DNA of 64,000 bases from NCBI GenBank assembly GCA_011037195.1, contig JAAEAF010001535.1, forward strand, positions 136,522-200,521. The letters are read 5' to 3'. The position numbers were made by a program, and so were the translations under genes. This DNA comes from Triatoma infestans. Lineage: Eukaryota; Arthropoda; Insecta; Hemiptera; Reduviidae. Every line of letters begins with the position of its first letter. The first letter of the stretch is position 1. Below the pieces are notes generated by a model. It saw nothing but the letters and a program-made list of their open reading frames with translations, did no database searches and was not told the DNA's origin. Positions 28,101 to 35,689 of this stretch are shown piece after piece.

Positions 28101-29399
28101 ATCAATAATATTTGCAATGAAAAATATCGTTCATCTTGCTGCACTAGAAACGTAACAGTTGTATATTTTTTTTAAAGTAAGACTGGATATTTCAAACTAT
28201 TCCTTCTTATCTTTATAGATGAAGAAGGTGATGAAGTCACAGATCGAGTGCTTGAACTTCTAGAAAAAATCGATGGTGAAACTGACAATATGGATATAAC
28301 GTTTGTAAAAATGGGTGATACACGATATGCAAGAAAATGGGGAGTGGTTAAACTTCCAGCAGTTGTATTCTATAGAAATCGTTTCCCAAGCATATATAGA
28401 GGTAAAAAATAAGTTATTCCATTACTGAAGGAAATATCCATGATTTAAAGTAATAGACAAGTTCAATTTAGATTAACATAATAAAATGTGCCTTTAATGT
28501 TTTAAATTAGCACAAGAAAGAGTTTTTCTTAAATTTGATTATTCTGTAAACCAGAATGTTTTAACAAACATTTTAAGTCTGTTGATATAAGCAGGAAATA
28601 TTCAAAGTGCTAAGTAAATTCCTCAAAAGACTTCTTACATAATATCATCTATCAGCTTATAGTAAACGAAGGCTTTGGCATCCATTCCAAAACGCTCTGA
28701 GCTATTTTCTTCGCACACTCATCTCCTTATCATTATTATACTCTGGTAGCTGGTGATAACCAAGATACATCTAGAAGTAATCTGTTCTTTTTAACTTTAT
28801 TAATAAAGACATACTTTAAGAGAATTTTACAATATTACTCAGTTTTTAATAGCAAAAATTGCTTTCATCTTTATTACTAATAGCTACCGACAATAAAGAA
28901 TTCTGGGAATAATACATGTAAAAAAAGAATAGAATTGAACATTTTTGGATTGCCCACTGCAGCCTTGTAAAGTTTTTGGCGGTTTCATTTGACTAATTTT
29001 ATGTATTTTAACGCGTTGTTTTTTTTTTTAAATTTTTTCTTTTAACTTTCTGTAGGTAAAATCCTTTGCACTTCACATAGTAATTAGAGGAATCTTGTAG
29101 AGAGCAAAGAGTGCCACTTTGATAAAATATCCTGACACAAATTAAAACTATACTAAAAAAGTTCTCAAAATTTACTTCTTCATAATAATAATTGTTATTA
29201 CTTTTATTAAATGAATTTTATTTTTCTAGGTGAATTCGTTAACGAAGAAGTAGTGTTAGAGTGGTTAAGGAAAAATCGATTTAGACAACCAGAATTAAAT
29301 TTATTCATGTATGCATTAATCGCCATAATATCAGCCTTTTTCCTTTATACAGCATTTCTCATGTATGGTTTTCCACAAGCATTGACAAGACAAGCGTGA
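972..29399 (+). CDS. Multi-domain thioredoxin-fold membrane protein gene (5' partial), whole span
   Basis: This entry spans the gene; exons are listed separately. The main path joins 972-1154, 12344-12475, 12570-12752, 14408-14548, 15853-16041, 16198-16335, 23040-23140, 23271-23355, 23725-23856, 25482-25664, 25745-25885, 25966-26040, 26319-26426, 26578-26718, 28219-28401 and 29230-29399, about 761 codons. It encodes seven thioredoxin-fold repeats of about 107 residues. Each consists of an acidic helix, a 'LAVFF' strand, a CxxC region, a helix, a 'GIxxVKxxD' strand, a cis-Pro 'PALVYF' strand and a 'DEExVLxWL' helix. A C-terminal hydrophobic span follows. By family knowledge such proteins are ER-luminal redox, chaperone or Ca-binding proteins (PDI, calsequestrin). 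The function here is inferred and I do not recognise a symbol. The first exon, signal peptide and promoter lie upstream of the window. Nearly all introns are phase 1. Confidence 0.88.
2083..2125 (-). ncRNA. Hammerhead-ribozyme-like motif in F1 left arm
   Basis: On the minus strand the order is CUGACGA (complement of 2113-2119), one extra U, stem GGAU/AUCC with loop GAAA, GAAAC (complement of 2095-2099), then CGGUC. ACCGGU is a palindrome that can act as stem III between two molecules, leaving GUC as the cleavage triplet. Stem I pairs AG-GAA after the site with UUUGCU before the core, with one mismatch. The motif match is seen; activity is inferred. Confidence 0.5.
2258..2304 (+). ncRNA. Decayed hammerhead-like motif in F1 right arm
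   Basis: The + strand has CUGACGA at 2265-2271 and the same hairpin. The GAAAC box reads GAAGC and stem II has a mismatch (GGAC against AUCC). It is the inverted partner of 2083-2125 and is probably inactive. Confidence 0.35.
3130..3180 (+). CDS. Alternative short B exon (leads to acidic/basic tail)
   Basis: After 'ttatag' it reads GNLKNEEKVLDWLIEQK, clearly homologous to the start of the other B exons (compare GDLLDERKVLDWMVQQK at 12344). It stops at donor gtaaga (3181) where normal B exons run on for about 27 residues. Phase 1 on both sides. Reading through the donor gives a Lys-rich stretch and a stop 19 codons later. The exon is an alternative to 12344-12475 because A1 can join either one in frame. 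The pairing with the acidic exon is inferred from phase and order. Confidence 0.72.
3309..3332. repeat. (AAT)n microsatellite
   Basis: About eight AAT units in the intron between the short B exon and the acidic exon. The rest of 3181-3658 is AT-rich intron with nothing recognised. Confidence 0.8.
3659..3823 (+). CDS. Alternative exon: Asp/Glu-rich acidic tract
   Basis: The acceptor is 'tttag' before 3659. There are about 54 residues, of which about 39 are Asp or Glu. It opens with N and seven consecutive Asp, has scattered Tyr, and ends DDCNCLMKKYS. The probable donor is gtacat at 3824, in phase 1 and matching the neighbouring exons, but it is not a strong site. The tract is built from GAT/GAA/GAG codons, so it is a coding microsatellite. 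Mixed GAT/GAG/GAA/TAT codons and absence of stops favour real coding. Acidic tails of this kind bind calcium in calsequestrin and calreticulin; calcium binding here is inferred only. Confidence 0.65.
4253..4947. mobile_element. hAT-like MITE with a nested foldback copy
   Basis: The ends are inverted: 'caatggtttcgaaac' at 4253 and 'gtttcgaaaccattg' ending at 4947. The flanks gtctagaa (4245-4252) and gtctaaga (4948-4955) look like a decayed 8-bp target duplication, matching at six of eight positions. It has a 'ggacct' motif near the left end typical of such elements and no transposase. Family F1 is inserted at 4353-4567. Confidence 0.6.
4353..4567. mobile_element. Foldback element family F1, copy 2 (internally deleted)
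   Basis: It matches the outer left arm (ggtccgcaatgctggataac) and nearly the whole right arm of the copy at 2031-2341, with most of the left arm missing. Its hammerhead-like core is damaged (CUGACGG at 4505-4511 and GAAAAC). It sits inside the MITE at 4253-4947, so it inserted later. Confidence 0.75.
6011..6068 (-). ncRNA. Mutated hammerhead-like motif in F2 left arm
   Basis: Inverted counterpart of 6506-6552. The core reads CUAAGGA on the minus strand (complement of 6053-6059), so the essential G5 is changed to A. The hairpin, GAAAC and stem I are kept. It should be inactive. Confidence 0.45.
6506..6552 (+). ncRNA. Hammerhead-ribozyme-like motif in F2 right arm
   Basis: CUGAGGA lies at 6514-6520, one extra U follows, then a perfect stem GGCAC/GUGCC (6522-6526 and 6532-6536) with loop GUUUA and GAAAC at 6537-6541. 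Next come GUU, so ACGU can form a palindromic stem III with U at 6544 as the cleavage nucleotide. Stem I pairs 6545-6552 with 6506-6513 at seven of eight positions. All core residues of the hammerhead are present. Confidence 0.58.
8137..8411 (+). CDS. Alternative terminal exon: Lys-rich C-terminal tail
   Basis: The acceptor is 'ctgcag' before 8137, phase 1, which fits the acidic exon. It opens GDGCFMIGLNAKTQALPKFF, then CCPVTTTKKKETK and further lysines (about 20 Lys in 91 residues), and ends GSGKYIWWW with stop at 8409-8411. It is less AT-rich than the surrounding intron. The last 20 bases are odd. A one-base shift would read SIFGGGKFLKKK, and a gtaaat donor sits across the stop (8408), so a frameshift or a further splice cannot be excluded. 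No canonical poly(A) signal is seen close by. Its sequence is unlike the thioredoxin units. Confidence 0.58.
8849..8992. repeat. Tandem duplication, two 72-bp units
   Basis: Units 8849-8920 and 8921-8992 both start caatcttc and end with 'aaactgtg.tctgt', with scattered differences. It lies between the alternative terminal exon and exon B2. No coding sense was found. Confidence 0.75.
8993..12343. other. Long AT-rich intron, nothing recognised
   Basis: A large intron with many A and T homopolymer runs. A slightly more complex stretch at 9000-9240 may be old transposon sequence but has no readable domain. No thioredoxin-type exon was found here. Confidence 0.5.
12344..12475 (+). CDS. Exon B2: helix/strand linker unit
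   Basis: The acceptor is 'aacag' and the donor gtaagt (12476). It reads GDLLDERKVLDWMVQQK and ends EFLAVVF plus one base. It supplies the last helix of the first domain and the first helix and strand of the second. It follows A1 directly in the main isoform because no A exon lies between 8412 and 12343. Confidence 0.86.
12570..12752 (+). CDS. Exon A2: thioredoxin-fold unit lacking CxxC
   Basis: The acceptor is 'tttag' and the donor gtaagc. The peptide starts YNDEDPDVPRVLRHIELIDD, so the CxxC positions are Asp/Val and the domain should be redox-dead. The fold is kept: GIKIVKCDD, cis-Pro as NPPGISYFR, and NYDG at the end. It sits 94 bp after exon B2. Confidence 0.87.
13420..14170 (-). mobile_element. 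LINE 3' fragment (RNase H and C-terminal Cys motif)
   Basis: On the minus strand one frame reads YSDSQAALKAL, then WVPGYMGIFGNEEVDRFAK, the RNase H signature of I/R1-type non-LTR retrotransposons. An overlapping frame continues SLTGQCGLRRHLYVMG and CRVCETEEETAIHLMTDC, the C-terminal Cys/His motif. The two parts are in different frames, so it is broken and truncated at the 5' end. It sits in an intron of the thioredoxin-fold gene, opposite in strand. A related copy is at 62470-63437. Confidence 0.8.
14408..14548 (+). CDS. Exon B3
   Basis: It opens after 'ctag' as GDIDDEEELLDWLTDPANME and ends DYVAVFF plus one base at donor gtaagt. Phase 1/phase 1, 141 bases. The intron before it carries a LINE remnant (13.42-14.17 kb). 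Confidence 0.88.
14850..15560 (+). mobile_element. Decayed LINE fragment (RNase H part)
   Basis: This stretch is higher in G+C than the neighbouring intron. In mixed frames it reads fragments such as GDYLARKGFSEVLRSY (RNase H end) around 15185 and AIVKKRQKWKGL-like text near 15500, typical of the C-terminal region. Several frameshifts and stops are present. The open frame at 15030-15332 is a by-product of the decay. Confidence 0.5.
15853..16041 (+). CDS. Exon A3: thioredoxin-fold unit with CKQC
   Basis: Acceptor 'tccag', donor gtaatt. It reads YSDDCKQCGRVLAEIEHIDD, then GIDFVKIND, cis-Pro ALPAVLFFK and YAG. The CxxC and the cis-Pro are both present. It is 189 bases, two codons longer than most A exons, the extra lying near the end (KMGSKEPVIY). 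Confidence 0.88.
16198..16335 (+). CDS. Exon B4
   Basis: It opens after 'tttag' as GDLYDENEILSWLLTQKD and ends DSLAIYF plus one base at donor gtgagt. From here the transcript can go to 23040, or in the same phase to the extra exon at 17027. Confidence 0.87.
16336..17026. other. Intron, nothing recognised
   Basis: AT-rich intron after exon B4. The open frame at 16684-16986 is rich in Phe, Ile and Asn and lacks splice support, so I treat it as chance. Confidence 0.45.
17027..17133 (+). CDS. Possible alternative exon with CELC, cassette or terminal
   Basis: The acceptor is 'atctag'. In frame with B4 it gives W, then NKTLCELCNSKAYRKK, followed by an acidic stretch (DEASEDNE) and GIYL with stop at 17131-17133. 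A phase-1 donor gtattt at 17120 would alternatively join it in frame to 23040. The opening resembles an A exon (aromatic residue, then CxxC), but the rest does not. Base composition is richer in G+C than the flanks. It could be a truncating 3' end or a cassette; chance is possible at this length. Confidence 0.42.
18424..18560. mobile_element. Foldback family F3 fragment with decayed ribozyme-like core
   Basis: The text 'aatggccaga' and 'acatctcattataattttaag', followed by cctgacgattcg, is the complement of the outer end of the element at 43686. It also contains a hairpin gacaa/ttgtc followed by GAAAC (about 18435-18460), but the CUGANGA box has degenerated to CUUGAAAA. Confidence 0.55.
19134..19345 (+). 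mobile_element. tRNA-derived SINE, copy 1
   Basis: It opens with an A-box-like tRNA start (gattagcacagtggtactg) and continues with a family body (cttagattttc, cctagga, ctcactgt). It ends gacgccttaaataaataaa with an A-rich tail. The B box is deleted relative to the copy at 47505-47700. It is read in the sense of the host gene, inside its longest intron. Confidence 0.7.
23040..23140 (+). CDS. Exon A4a: first part of thioredoxin unit with CMQC
   Basis: The acceptor is 'tttag' and it reads YKLDECMQCKEILEELENID, then GITFVKTP. The intron that follows (donor gtaatt at 23141) is phase 0, unlike almost all others in the gene. It splits the domain just before the D of 'DYTIATHFG'. Confidence 0.84.
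23271..23355 (+). CDS. Exon A4b: second part of the CMQC unit
   Basis: The acceptor is 'ttcag' and it opens in phase 0 as DYTIATHFGVLDFPSLVYFE, which holds the cis-Pro. It ends NVFEG with donor gtgggt in phase 1. Together with 23040-23140 it makes 186 bases, a normal A unit. Confidence 0.83.
23725..23856 (+). CDS. Exon B5
   Basis: It opens after 'tttag' as GDISEEEEVLQWLITQKTED and ends QYLAVYF plus one base at donor gtaagt. Phase 1 on both sides, 132 bases. Confidence 0.87.
24865..25070 (+). mobile_element. tRNA-derived SINE, copy 2
   Basis: An A-box-like start (tgctcgttggtagcgcgctgg) and a clear B box (gttcgaatcc) are followed by the family body (cggcagtgcactgaga, ggctc-type text, caatagat). 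It lies in the intron before exon A5. Confidence 0.7.
25482..25664 (+). CDS. Exon A5: thioredoxin-fold unit with CHIC
   Basis: The acceptor is 'tatag' and it reads YKPSCHICDEILEELEKIDD, then GIHMVKIMD, cis-Pro TYPALVYFR and FDG with donor gtaaag. An 80-bp intron separates it from B6, the shortest in the gene. Confidence 0.88.
25745..25885 (+). CDS. Exon B6
   Basis: It opens after 'tttag' as GDLQNEVSVLEWLIDDENRE and ends LFLAVFF plus one base. The donor is gtatga. The middle (ADEIEEVNARMLERL) is a strongly charged helix. Confidence 0.87.
25966..26040 (+). CDS. Exon A6a: first part of thioredoxin unit with CPEC
   Basis: The acceptor is 'catag' and it reads YDDENCPECEELLEVLEIID, then GEADMY, with phase-1 donor gtagga. 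The site CPEC is the closest in this gene to a classical redox active site. Confidence 0.85.
26319..26426 (+). CDS. Exon A6b: second part of the CPEC unit
   Basis: The acceptor is 'tttag' and it reads GIDMVKISDPEASKKYN, then cis-Pro TPSLVYFRK and LMYDG with donor gtaagt. With 25966-26040 it totals 183 bases, the standard A unit length. The internal intron sits at a different point from that in A4, so the two were gained separately. Confidence 0.86.
26578..26718 (+). CDS. Exon B7
   Basis: The acceptor is 'ttaag' and it opens GDLSDEDKVLTWLTSQDVFE, ending EFLAIFF plus one base at donor gtaagt. The next intron carries a minus-strand LINE remnant. Confidence 0.87.
26868..28060 (-). mobile_element. 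LINE reverse transcriptase remnant
   Basis: The minus strand reads FAFADDPVLIADSEEKLQEN (the catalytic ADD box), DTSKTKCMVVSR and CCKYLGVK. Further on come LRWYGHVSRMED, GKRPRGRKRITWEDN and RHRERWRSLC, the typical C-terminal end of an insect non-LTR reverse transcriptase. Frameshifts lie between 27227 and 27437, and the 5' part is missing. It is inserted antisense in the intron between exons B7 and A7. The clade is not resolved. Confidence 0.82.
28219..28401 (+). CDS. Exon A7: thioredoxin-fold unit lacking CxxC
   Basis: The acceptor is 'tatag' and it opens YEEGDEVTDRVLELLEKIDG. Both cysteines are absent. The rest of the fold is kept: ITFVKMGD, cis-Pro KLPAVVFYR and IYRG with donor gtaaaa. 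It is the last luminal domain before the membrane exon. Confidence 0.87.
28402..29229. other. Last intron, nothing recognised
   Basis: AT-rich sequence between exon A7 and the membrane exon. No element or extra exon was seen. Confidence 0.5.
29230..29399 (+). CDS. Terminal exon: half B unit and transmembrane anchor
   Basis: The acceptor is 'tctag'. It opens GEFVNEEVVLEWLRKNRFRQ, the normal last helix of a domain. A hydrophobic span of about 22 residues (core MYALIAIISAFFLY) follows, then GFPQALTRQA and stop tga at 29397-29399. The span predicts a type I membrane protein with a very short tail after the anchor. No KDEL-type retention signal is seen. Confidence 0.88.
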
Positions 29400-31487
29400 T
29401 ATTGAATGTTTAATGATTTGGACTATAAAAGTTGGATCTAATTGTGATTGGATCCTAAATAAAGACTATTTTTGATGTATACTAATTGACACATGCCTGA
29501 AGAACTTTCTCGAGAGAAGTTTTTTTTTACTATATGATGTTTCATATAGGGACCATTTGTGTAATACATAATTTTACTTCAACATAAAAAATTGTTCTGT
29601 GCAGTTAAAGTAAACTATACTGCCTCCTAATTTATTATTATTCATTTTCTTTGTTATTATTACTATTTATATTTTATTTGTTATTGCCATCATTTTTGTC
29701 TGTACATATCACTTATTTTGCATATTAGAACATTTTAGAACATACATATTAGTCTGGATTTCAATATACCAATGATATTTGGGTTGTTATTAAATCTGTT
29801 TTATTATATTGTTACCAGAAACGAATTTAATATCTTTCTTTATAGTCAATGTAGAACATTCAAGAGATCACAGTCAGACAACTTTACAATATGCAAAAAG
29901 AGATTAATTACTTTTCTTTGAATAACAAAATTGAAATTAGCAAATTTTGTCAGTTAGCCTTGTTACTTAATATAAGTTAAAACATTCTTACCTCAACGTA
30001 ATTTTTATTACGAATTTGGTTAAAATACATTTTTATCAAGCATTTTTAAATTTTATATCTCATAAATTATTTTCTTTTTTATGTTTTGGAGTTTTGACAT
30101 TGCTGAGAATCAATTTATGCTAAGCTGTGTTATGCTTCTAAACCTTTATTAATTGAAACAGTTTTTTCATTTGTAAAATCAAGTTTAATGTTGGTGATTT
30201 ACCTCCAGAAAGGAAGTTTCTTCATTGTAAAAGAATGTAAATGTTAATTTAATATTAAATGTATATATAAATATGTAATTTAATAACACGCTCATCTGCC
30301 AAAAAGGAATACTTTTGGGAATCCTATGTCCATTCCTCTTCATTTTTTTCTTTGGTGTCACGGATCCCTTTAGGGCATAATTCATGTTTGCATTTCTATT
30401 TTAATTAATTGTAAATGTACTTTATGATTTAAATAATTATATTAAATTATAGCAATAAATGTTGTAAATGAGGGAGTTCTCTTATGACCGAGTACTGTAC
30501 CTTGTTTATTTATTTTATTTTATTTATTTTTTATTGAATTTGAAAAATATTTTCTTGATAACAAATAATGTTAAAATACAATTTGGGAATAATGTCATAT
30601 ATGTATTACATCTTTAGTCTTTACTAATATCTTTGGTCCAACAAAACAGCAGAAATTTTCATCATTTTTGCTCTGAGAGCAATTGGCTTAGACAATGATC
30701 GAAGAAATACATTAAATTAAAATATCTTTAGGAAATCCAGGTAGATTAAAACTAAACTCATTACCAATATAAGATGGCAGTATTTTCAAACTAATGTTCC
30801 AATTCAGTTTTTGAGCCCCCAAGGAAGTGGCCCTCCTTTGACTTCATTTTGTCTTGCTTAATTTATAAAATAAATTCTTAAGAAGATTTTTCACAGAAAC
30901 TTATAATTATGATAGTGAAAATCTTGGCTTCAGAATTATGGAGAGCAATATTTTGCTTGATCTAAAAAAGAATATTTACAATTCAATGACAGAAAGCCTT
31001 TCTTTCTAGAATGCAAAAGCTCTTGCTTTACGATCAAGCAGAAGAAACTGCACACTAAAAAAGGATGGATTTTTCAAAGAATGTAACAGGGAGAAGAGAA
31101 AAGAATTAATATGATAGGAAGAGATAAAAAATTAATATACATAATTTATAATTTAAAAAAAAAATTAAAAGAGAAAACTTTATTCATGATACCGCAATTG
31201 CCCTAGATTGGACCATGTTGAATAGAAAAAAATTGATAGACGTAACATACAAAGATGAGGAGTATATGAGACAGTAGTATGTAAAACAGATCTTGCAAAA
31301 TACTGTGAATTTTCTCTGCCCTTTAAGCGCAAACTTAAAGCATTTAAAAAAGAGCCATTCTAAATGATGTAACAGTTTATCAAAATGAATTACTAGCATC
31401 CTTTACCTTTTCTTTCAATGTTTGTTTAAAACCTTATTGAGTCTGATAAAAAACTATTTTAAAATGTATTTAAATGCATTTGCAAGC
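29400..31487. other. 3' UTR and flank of the gene, no other gene seen
   Basis: It starts with the probable 3' UTR and continues as AT-rich sequence. Open frames at 30185-30385 and 31184-31399 (minus) have no recognisable features. Confidence 0.5.
29458..29463 (+). promoter_or_regulatory. Candidate polyadenylation signal AATAAA
   Basis: An AATAAA hexamer lies 59 bases after the stop codon of the thioredoxin-fold gene. Another AATAAA occurs near 30453, so a longer 3' UTR is possible. Confidence 0.5.
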
Positions 31488-31680
31488 TTCAGTTACAACC
31501 AACAAACATTTATATATATTTTTATTATTATCTTAAAAAGTAGCCAATGGCTTCTTCTACCCTTTTCCTAAAAGCTAGGTGAACTTCTGGCCACCACCCT
31601 TATGTAATTTTTTTTAGGGATTGGCTACTTTTTAAGATAATAATAAAAATATATATAAATGTTTGTTGGTTGTAACTGAA
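31488..31680. repeat. Palindromic hairpin element with 61-bp arms
   Basis: Arms at 31488-31548 and 31620-31680 are exact reverse complements by eye (outer end ttcagttacaacc, inner end gtagccaat), around a 71-bp loop. This could be a young foldback MITE or a hairpin-forming locus. I see no clear target duplication. The arms include TATATATATTTTTATTATTA, so the RNA would form a long perfect duplex. Confidence 0.85.
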
Positions 31681-32414
31681 CTACCAACATTTTTGAATTC
31701 TTTGGTTCGCTATAGCTTATCTTCAGTGTGCTAAATTCGATTTTTTTTCGTTGAGTTTAGAAGTGCATTAAAAATTTGTTGATTTCATGAAAACAATTTA
31801 AATTGCTATTGTGCATGGCAATTTACCTTCCTGATATATATTTTTAATACAGAATCATCGACAATCATAACTTTGAATTGAATAATAATTAAAGTTTCTT
31901 ATTCCTCCATTCTGCTCGGTAGAGGTAGCGAGGTGTTCCTATCATTCACAAAATCTATAAGCTAGTTTTCGTTCAAATTTTTACTACTATAGTTTTCTAA
32001 TTGGCCTAAATTATTGTTCCAAATAAGGGGTTTGTTTAGATCATGTGCTTTTCTATCGAGAGAGTATTAACTAGAAGCAATTCAGATTGGATGCCATTTG
32101 TTGGTTCGACAAAATAAGTATTATAAATGACAAATTTGGTGTGAGGAACAACACAAAAAGAACGAGAAATATTTGATTTTATGCAAAAAAAAAGAGATAT
32201 AGTGTCAAAAATATTTAAATAAACAACAAAATACCTGCCTAGAACCAAAACCACCTAGAATAAAAATGAATACAGTTATTTTTGTTAATTTAATGATTTG
32301 TTATGAATGAAATAAAATATCAGCAATTCAAAAATGTTATATTTAACCTATATACAATAATATAAGCGATAACAAACTCATTACAAAGTGTAAATCTTTT
32401 CCAAAAATAAATTT

Positions 32415-32750
32415 CGACTAAACGGCTTTTTCATCAAAGTGACCACCACTCCGCTTAATTACTTCTCTTATAATTCCAGGCATTCTCTAAATCAATTTAT
32501 TGATTGTTTCGAACTCAATATCACTCCAGACACTGTACAGTATCTGCCACAGAGCATTTGGAGAATTAGGACACTTGATACGAACTTTTCCATCTAGCTC
32601 ATCCCACAAAAGTTCAATTGGGTTCAAGTCCGGGGATTGCGACGGCCAGACCATATTGACACATATTTTTCATCTTCTTTTCCTTAAGGTATTGTCTCCA
32701 TAATTTGGAAGTATGTTTAGGGTCACTAACCTGTTGCATAGTGATTTTTT
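32415..32750 (-). pseudogene. Tc1-like transposase C-terminal fragment
   Basis: In mixed frames the minus strand gives SDPKHTSKLWRQYLKEKK, then QSPDLNPIELLWDELDGK-like text and a tail ending GGHFDEK. These are the end segments of the Tc1 DDE domain, including the third-acid region. Frameshifts and stops break it and the N-terminal part is absent. Confidence 0.75.
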
Positions 32751-33104
32751 TCCCCAATCAATCGCTGACCGCAGGGTAAGGCGTTAACTTTGCCCATTTT
32801 GTATTAATTCAAAAGAGGAAAAATTAACGTTGCAATAAGATGTACTCGTAAACCGTGAAGATATACTCGTAAACGCAAAAAGATATATTCGTAAACCGTA
32901 AAGCTCAAGGAGTGAATTAATCCCAATTAAATAAAATAGAATAAAAAGTAAGTAAATAATGATTTGTTGACAAACAATACAAAATCCTAATCTATAAACA
33001 GAATCATTTGAAAAGAAAGAATTTGAAAGAAATTATTCTCTGTGAATTACTAACAAATCCAAGAGGTAAATTGTTTCTCAAAGGACAAAGTGTATATTAT
33101 GTTA

Positions 33105-33605
33105 GATTGGATGAGGGAGAGCCACGCCTCATTCCTCTGTGACCTTCATTGAGAGGTCATTGTGTATCCCCTGGGTTTGACAACCTCAGCTTCGCCCTCT
33201 TAATCAGGCCTAGCAAAGCTGAAAGTAGCTCCGTCATGAAGCTCATGGCTTCGGGATTGCTAGTCCCCAGTTGAAGCAATCTTGTCCTCGCCTGGCCGGC
33301 CCTGCAGAAACGGCGTAACGCGTTGTATGCTAGTATTAAATGGTGTATGTGCCTATTCAGCCGCCTGCAAGCCCTGTTAGTAGACCCACTATTATCCTTA
33401 TGTGTCTTTGACTATGGCTCACTAGATCCCTGGTGAATGAGGTAAATGTTTAACAAAGAATTTAGCCTGTCTCTGCCCTGGCGTTTTTCCCACCATCGCA
33501 GATGCTGGTCTATCCATTCCTTGATAGAAGCGTGAATGTGGCTCCTGGGCAACCGCAGAAGAGCTCCGGGCGTATAAAGGTATCCTTCGAGGTATATTAT
33601 GTTAA
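33105..33605 (-). mobile_element. LINE C-terminal fragment
   Basis: A G+C-rich island whose minus strand reads PGALLRLPRSHIHASIKEWI, then HLRWWEKRQGRDR, NRHIHHLILAYNALRRFCRA and LQLGTSNPEAMSFMTELLSA. The 'GALLRLP...W..RQ' run resembles the region after RNase H in I-type retrotransposons. A stop interrupts the frame. Confidence 0.5.
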
Positions 33606-34367
33606 TAAAATATTTATTTTAAAAGGTGCCATTTAAATGGGGGAGGTATTATGCATAAATCACGTTACTGGAAAATTCTTATTACAATGTAAGGCTCGGG
33701 ATAGAACATCTTTCACAATTATTTGGAAGAATATGTTAAATCGGTATTAAATATAATAAATACATGTAACTTAATAAGAGAGAAAATAACTTAATTAATT
33801 TTAGAGTCACAATTAGCCCCTTTACAAATAATTGAATAATTAATAAAGACATAAAAAAAGATAAAGCTAAGGAACAAATGTAAAATTTTTGTTTTTACTA
33901 ACTGCTTTAAGAATGTAATTGTTGTAGATGAAGTTTATAAAATTAGAACTATTCTTATAAAACAAACAAAAAAAATCAAATTTCACATTTTAGTTGAAAT
34001 AAAAAACGAAAAATAGCTAAAAACGAATAAAATTAACGTTTCTGAATTCACCGCCAGGTAACAGCACTTACTTAATCTAGAATTTGTAGTAGTTCAAATA
34101 ATGCCGCTAGAAAGCATAAGTTTCTAGATATACAGAATTGTAGTTCCAAAATTTGCCACCCGATCACAGCGCCATCCTATGATGAAAAAATTTTTAATAG
34201 TTTCAATGGACTACCAAAAAAATCTTTGAAGTAGAGACACCTAGTGACAAACTATAGAACCATAAATACAATTGAATTCTCAGTAGGTGTTGTTATCTGG
34301 TGGCCATGTTTATAACTACAAATATACTAATATTAATTAGTTACTTTATTAATTAGAAAACAAAAAA

Positions 34368-34530
34368 AATCTGGTGTGAAACACTCACACAAGTTTCTCT
34401 TACTCCAGTTTTCAAAATTGTAATCGACAAACTTTATAGTTAGTATACCAAATTTAATAAAATTCGTAGATGTTTTTATGAAGAAATATCACAAAAACTG
34501 AAAAAATTACTAGATATACATTATAATTGA
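34368..34530 (-). repeat. Repeat family R, 3' end fragment
   Basis: It starts aaaaaaatctggtgtgaaac, then actcacacaagtttctctta, the complement of the 3' end of the R copies clustered at 50.6-63.8 kb. It is truncated after about 160 bases. Confidence 0.7.
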
Positions 34531-35249
34531 AAAACGAAACGTATACTTCATTTTTAAACTAGAAATAAATGAATATATTAATTATATATTCTGGAATAAT
34601 GCTTGATATGATATTTTTCCCTCCTTTCTTTTTCATGAGAGGGTTCAGATTTTTTACATTTGTTTTTCAGCTAGAAGCTATAGAGGGCTGTGAATATTAA
34701 TATTATCGTATATAATTACTTAGATACAATGTTAAAATGAGAAATTTAAGACTATTGAAGGATAGATTCAAATAGCAATCCATCCTATATTCATTATTTT
34801 TATAAGCATTTATATGTAACTACCAACATACACTTCAAGAACTTTTATCTAAATCTTGTCAATAAAATTTACGGGCTAATTTCAGTTGTTGGTATTTGAT
34901 TGAATATTGTATTTGATATATTTTTGAAAGCAGCTTCAAAATCTCTTGAAATGGTTGGTGGAATTGCTTGAAACATTTCTTGAGAAATTTCATTCAATAT
35001 TTATTTATTGATTGCCTAAAGAAACTATACATTTCTATAGCAAGAGATTGACCTCTGCTGAAAGCTGAACAAAAAATACAAACGTTACAAGAAAAAACAT
35101 TACAAACATTACAGCTTAATCTTCAAAGTAATAAAATAATATTAAATACTTGATTAATAAAGTAGATAGTAACAATGATTTATACAGACTTTATTCATTT
35201 ATACAAATTATTTTAGGGAAGGAGTTTGAGGGATCTCCTCTTAGGTATT

Positions 35250-35475
35250 GAATAATACCTTTACAAAACTATGTATATCTTTCCTCCAAAACCACAGAGA
35301 TAAAATAAAATAAGTGGTTTAACTTTTCTTTATTTTCTATATCTAGTAAGTTAACAAAAACATAAAAACTGTGTGAAGATAAATACCTATTTAACAACCT
35401 CCTTCTCAAATATTTATAAGGGCATTCCAAAATAAAGTGCATAATATTATCATTTTTGCCCACCGCACAAGTAAA
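35250..35475 (-). mobile_element. LINE C-terminal fragment
   Basis: The minus strand reads GKNDNIMHFILECPYKYLRR and a tail ending FYFISVVLEERY, the conserved end of several insect non-LTR polymerases (E-ILLECP-Y motif). Only the last 70 residues or so remain. Confidence 0.5.
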
Positions 35476-35689
35476 GCTACTCTTTTAGAATCAAATAAAT
35501 GGGCTATTCCATCACAAAAAATCCTGGAGTGACGATCATAGCTACTCTAATTTGAGCTATCAATTTGGTTTTAATGATATTGCACCTAATATTTACATAT
35601 GAACTACCATTAGCCAAGGGACATATCAAACTATAGTGGATATTATGTGAAGAGTTAATACTTCATTGATGTCAGTTTAGAGAAAGATT

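Noticed and set aside
32036..32254. Minus-strand open frame with a faint transposase flavour
   Set aside because: No catalytic motif or terminal repeats; the resemblance is too weak.
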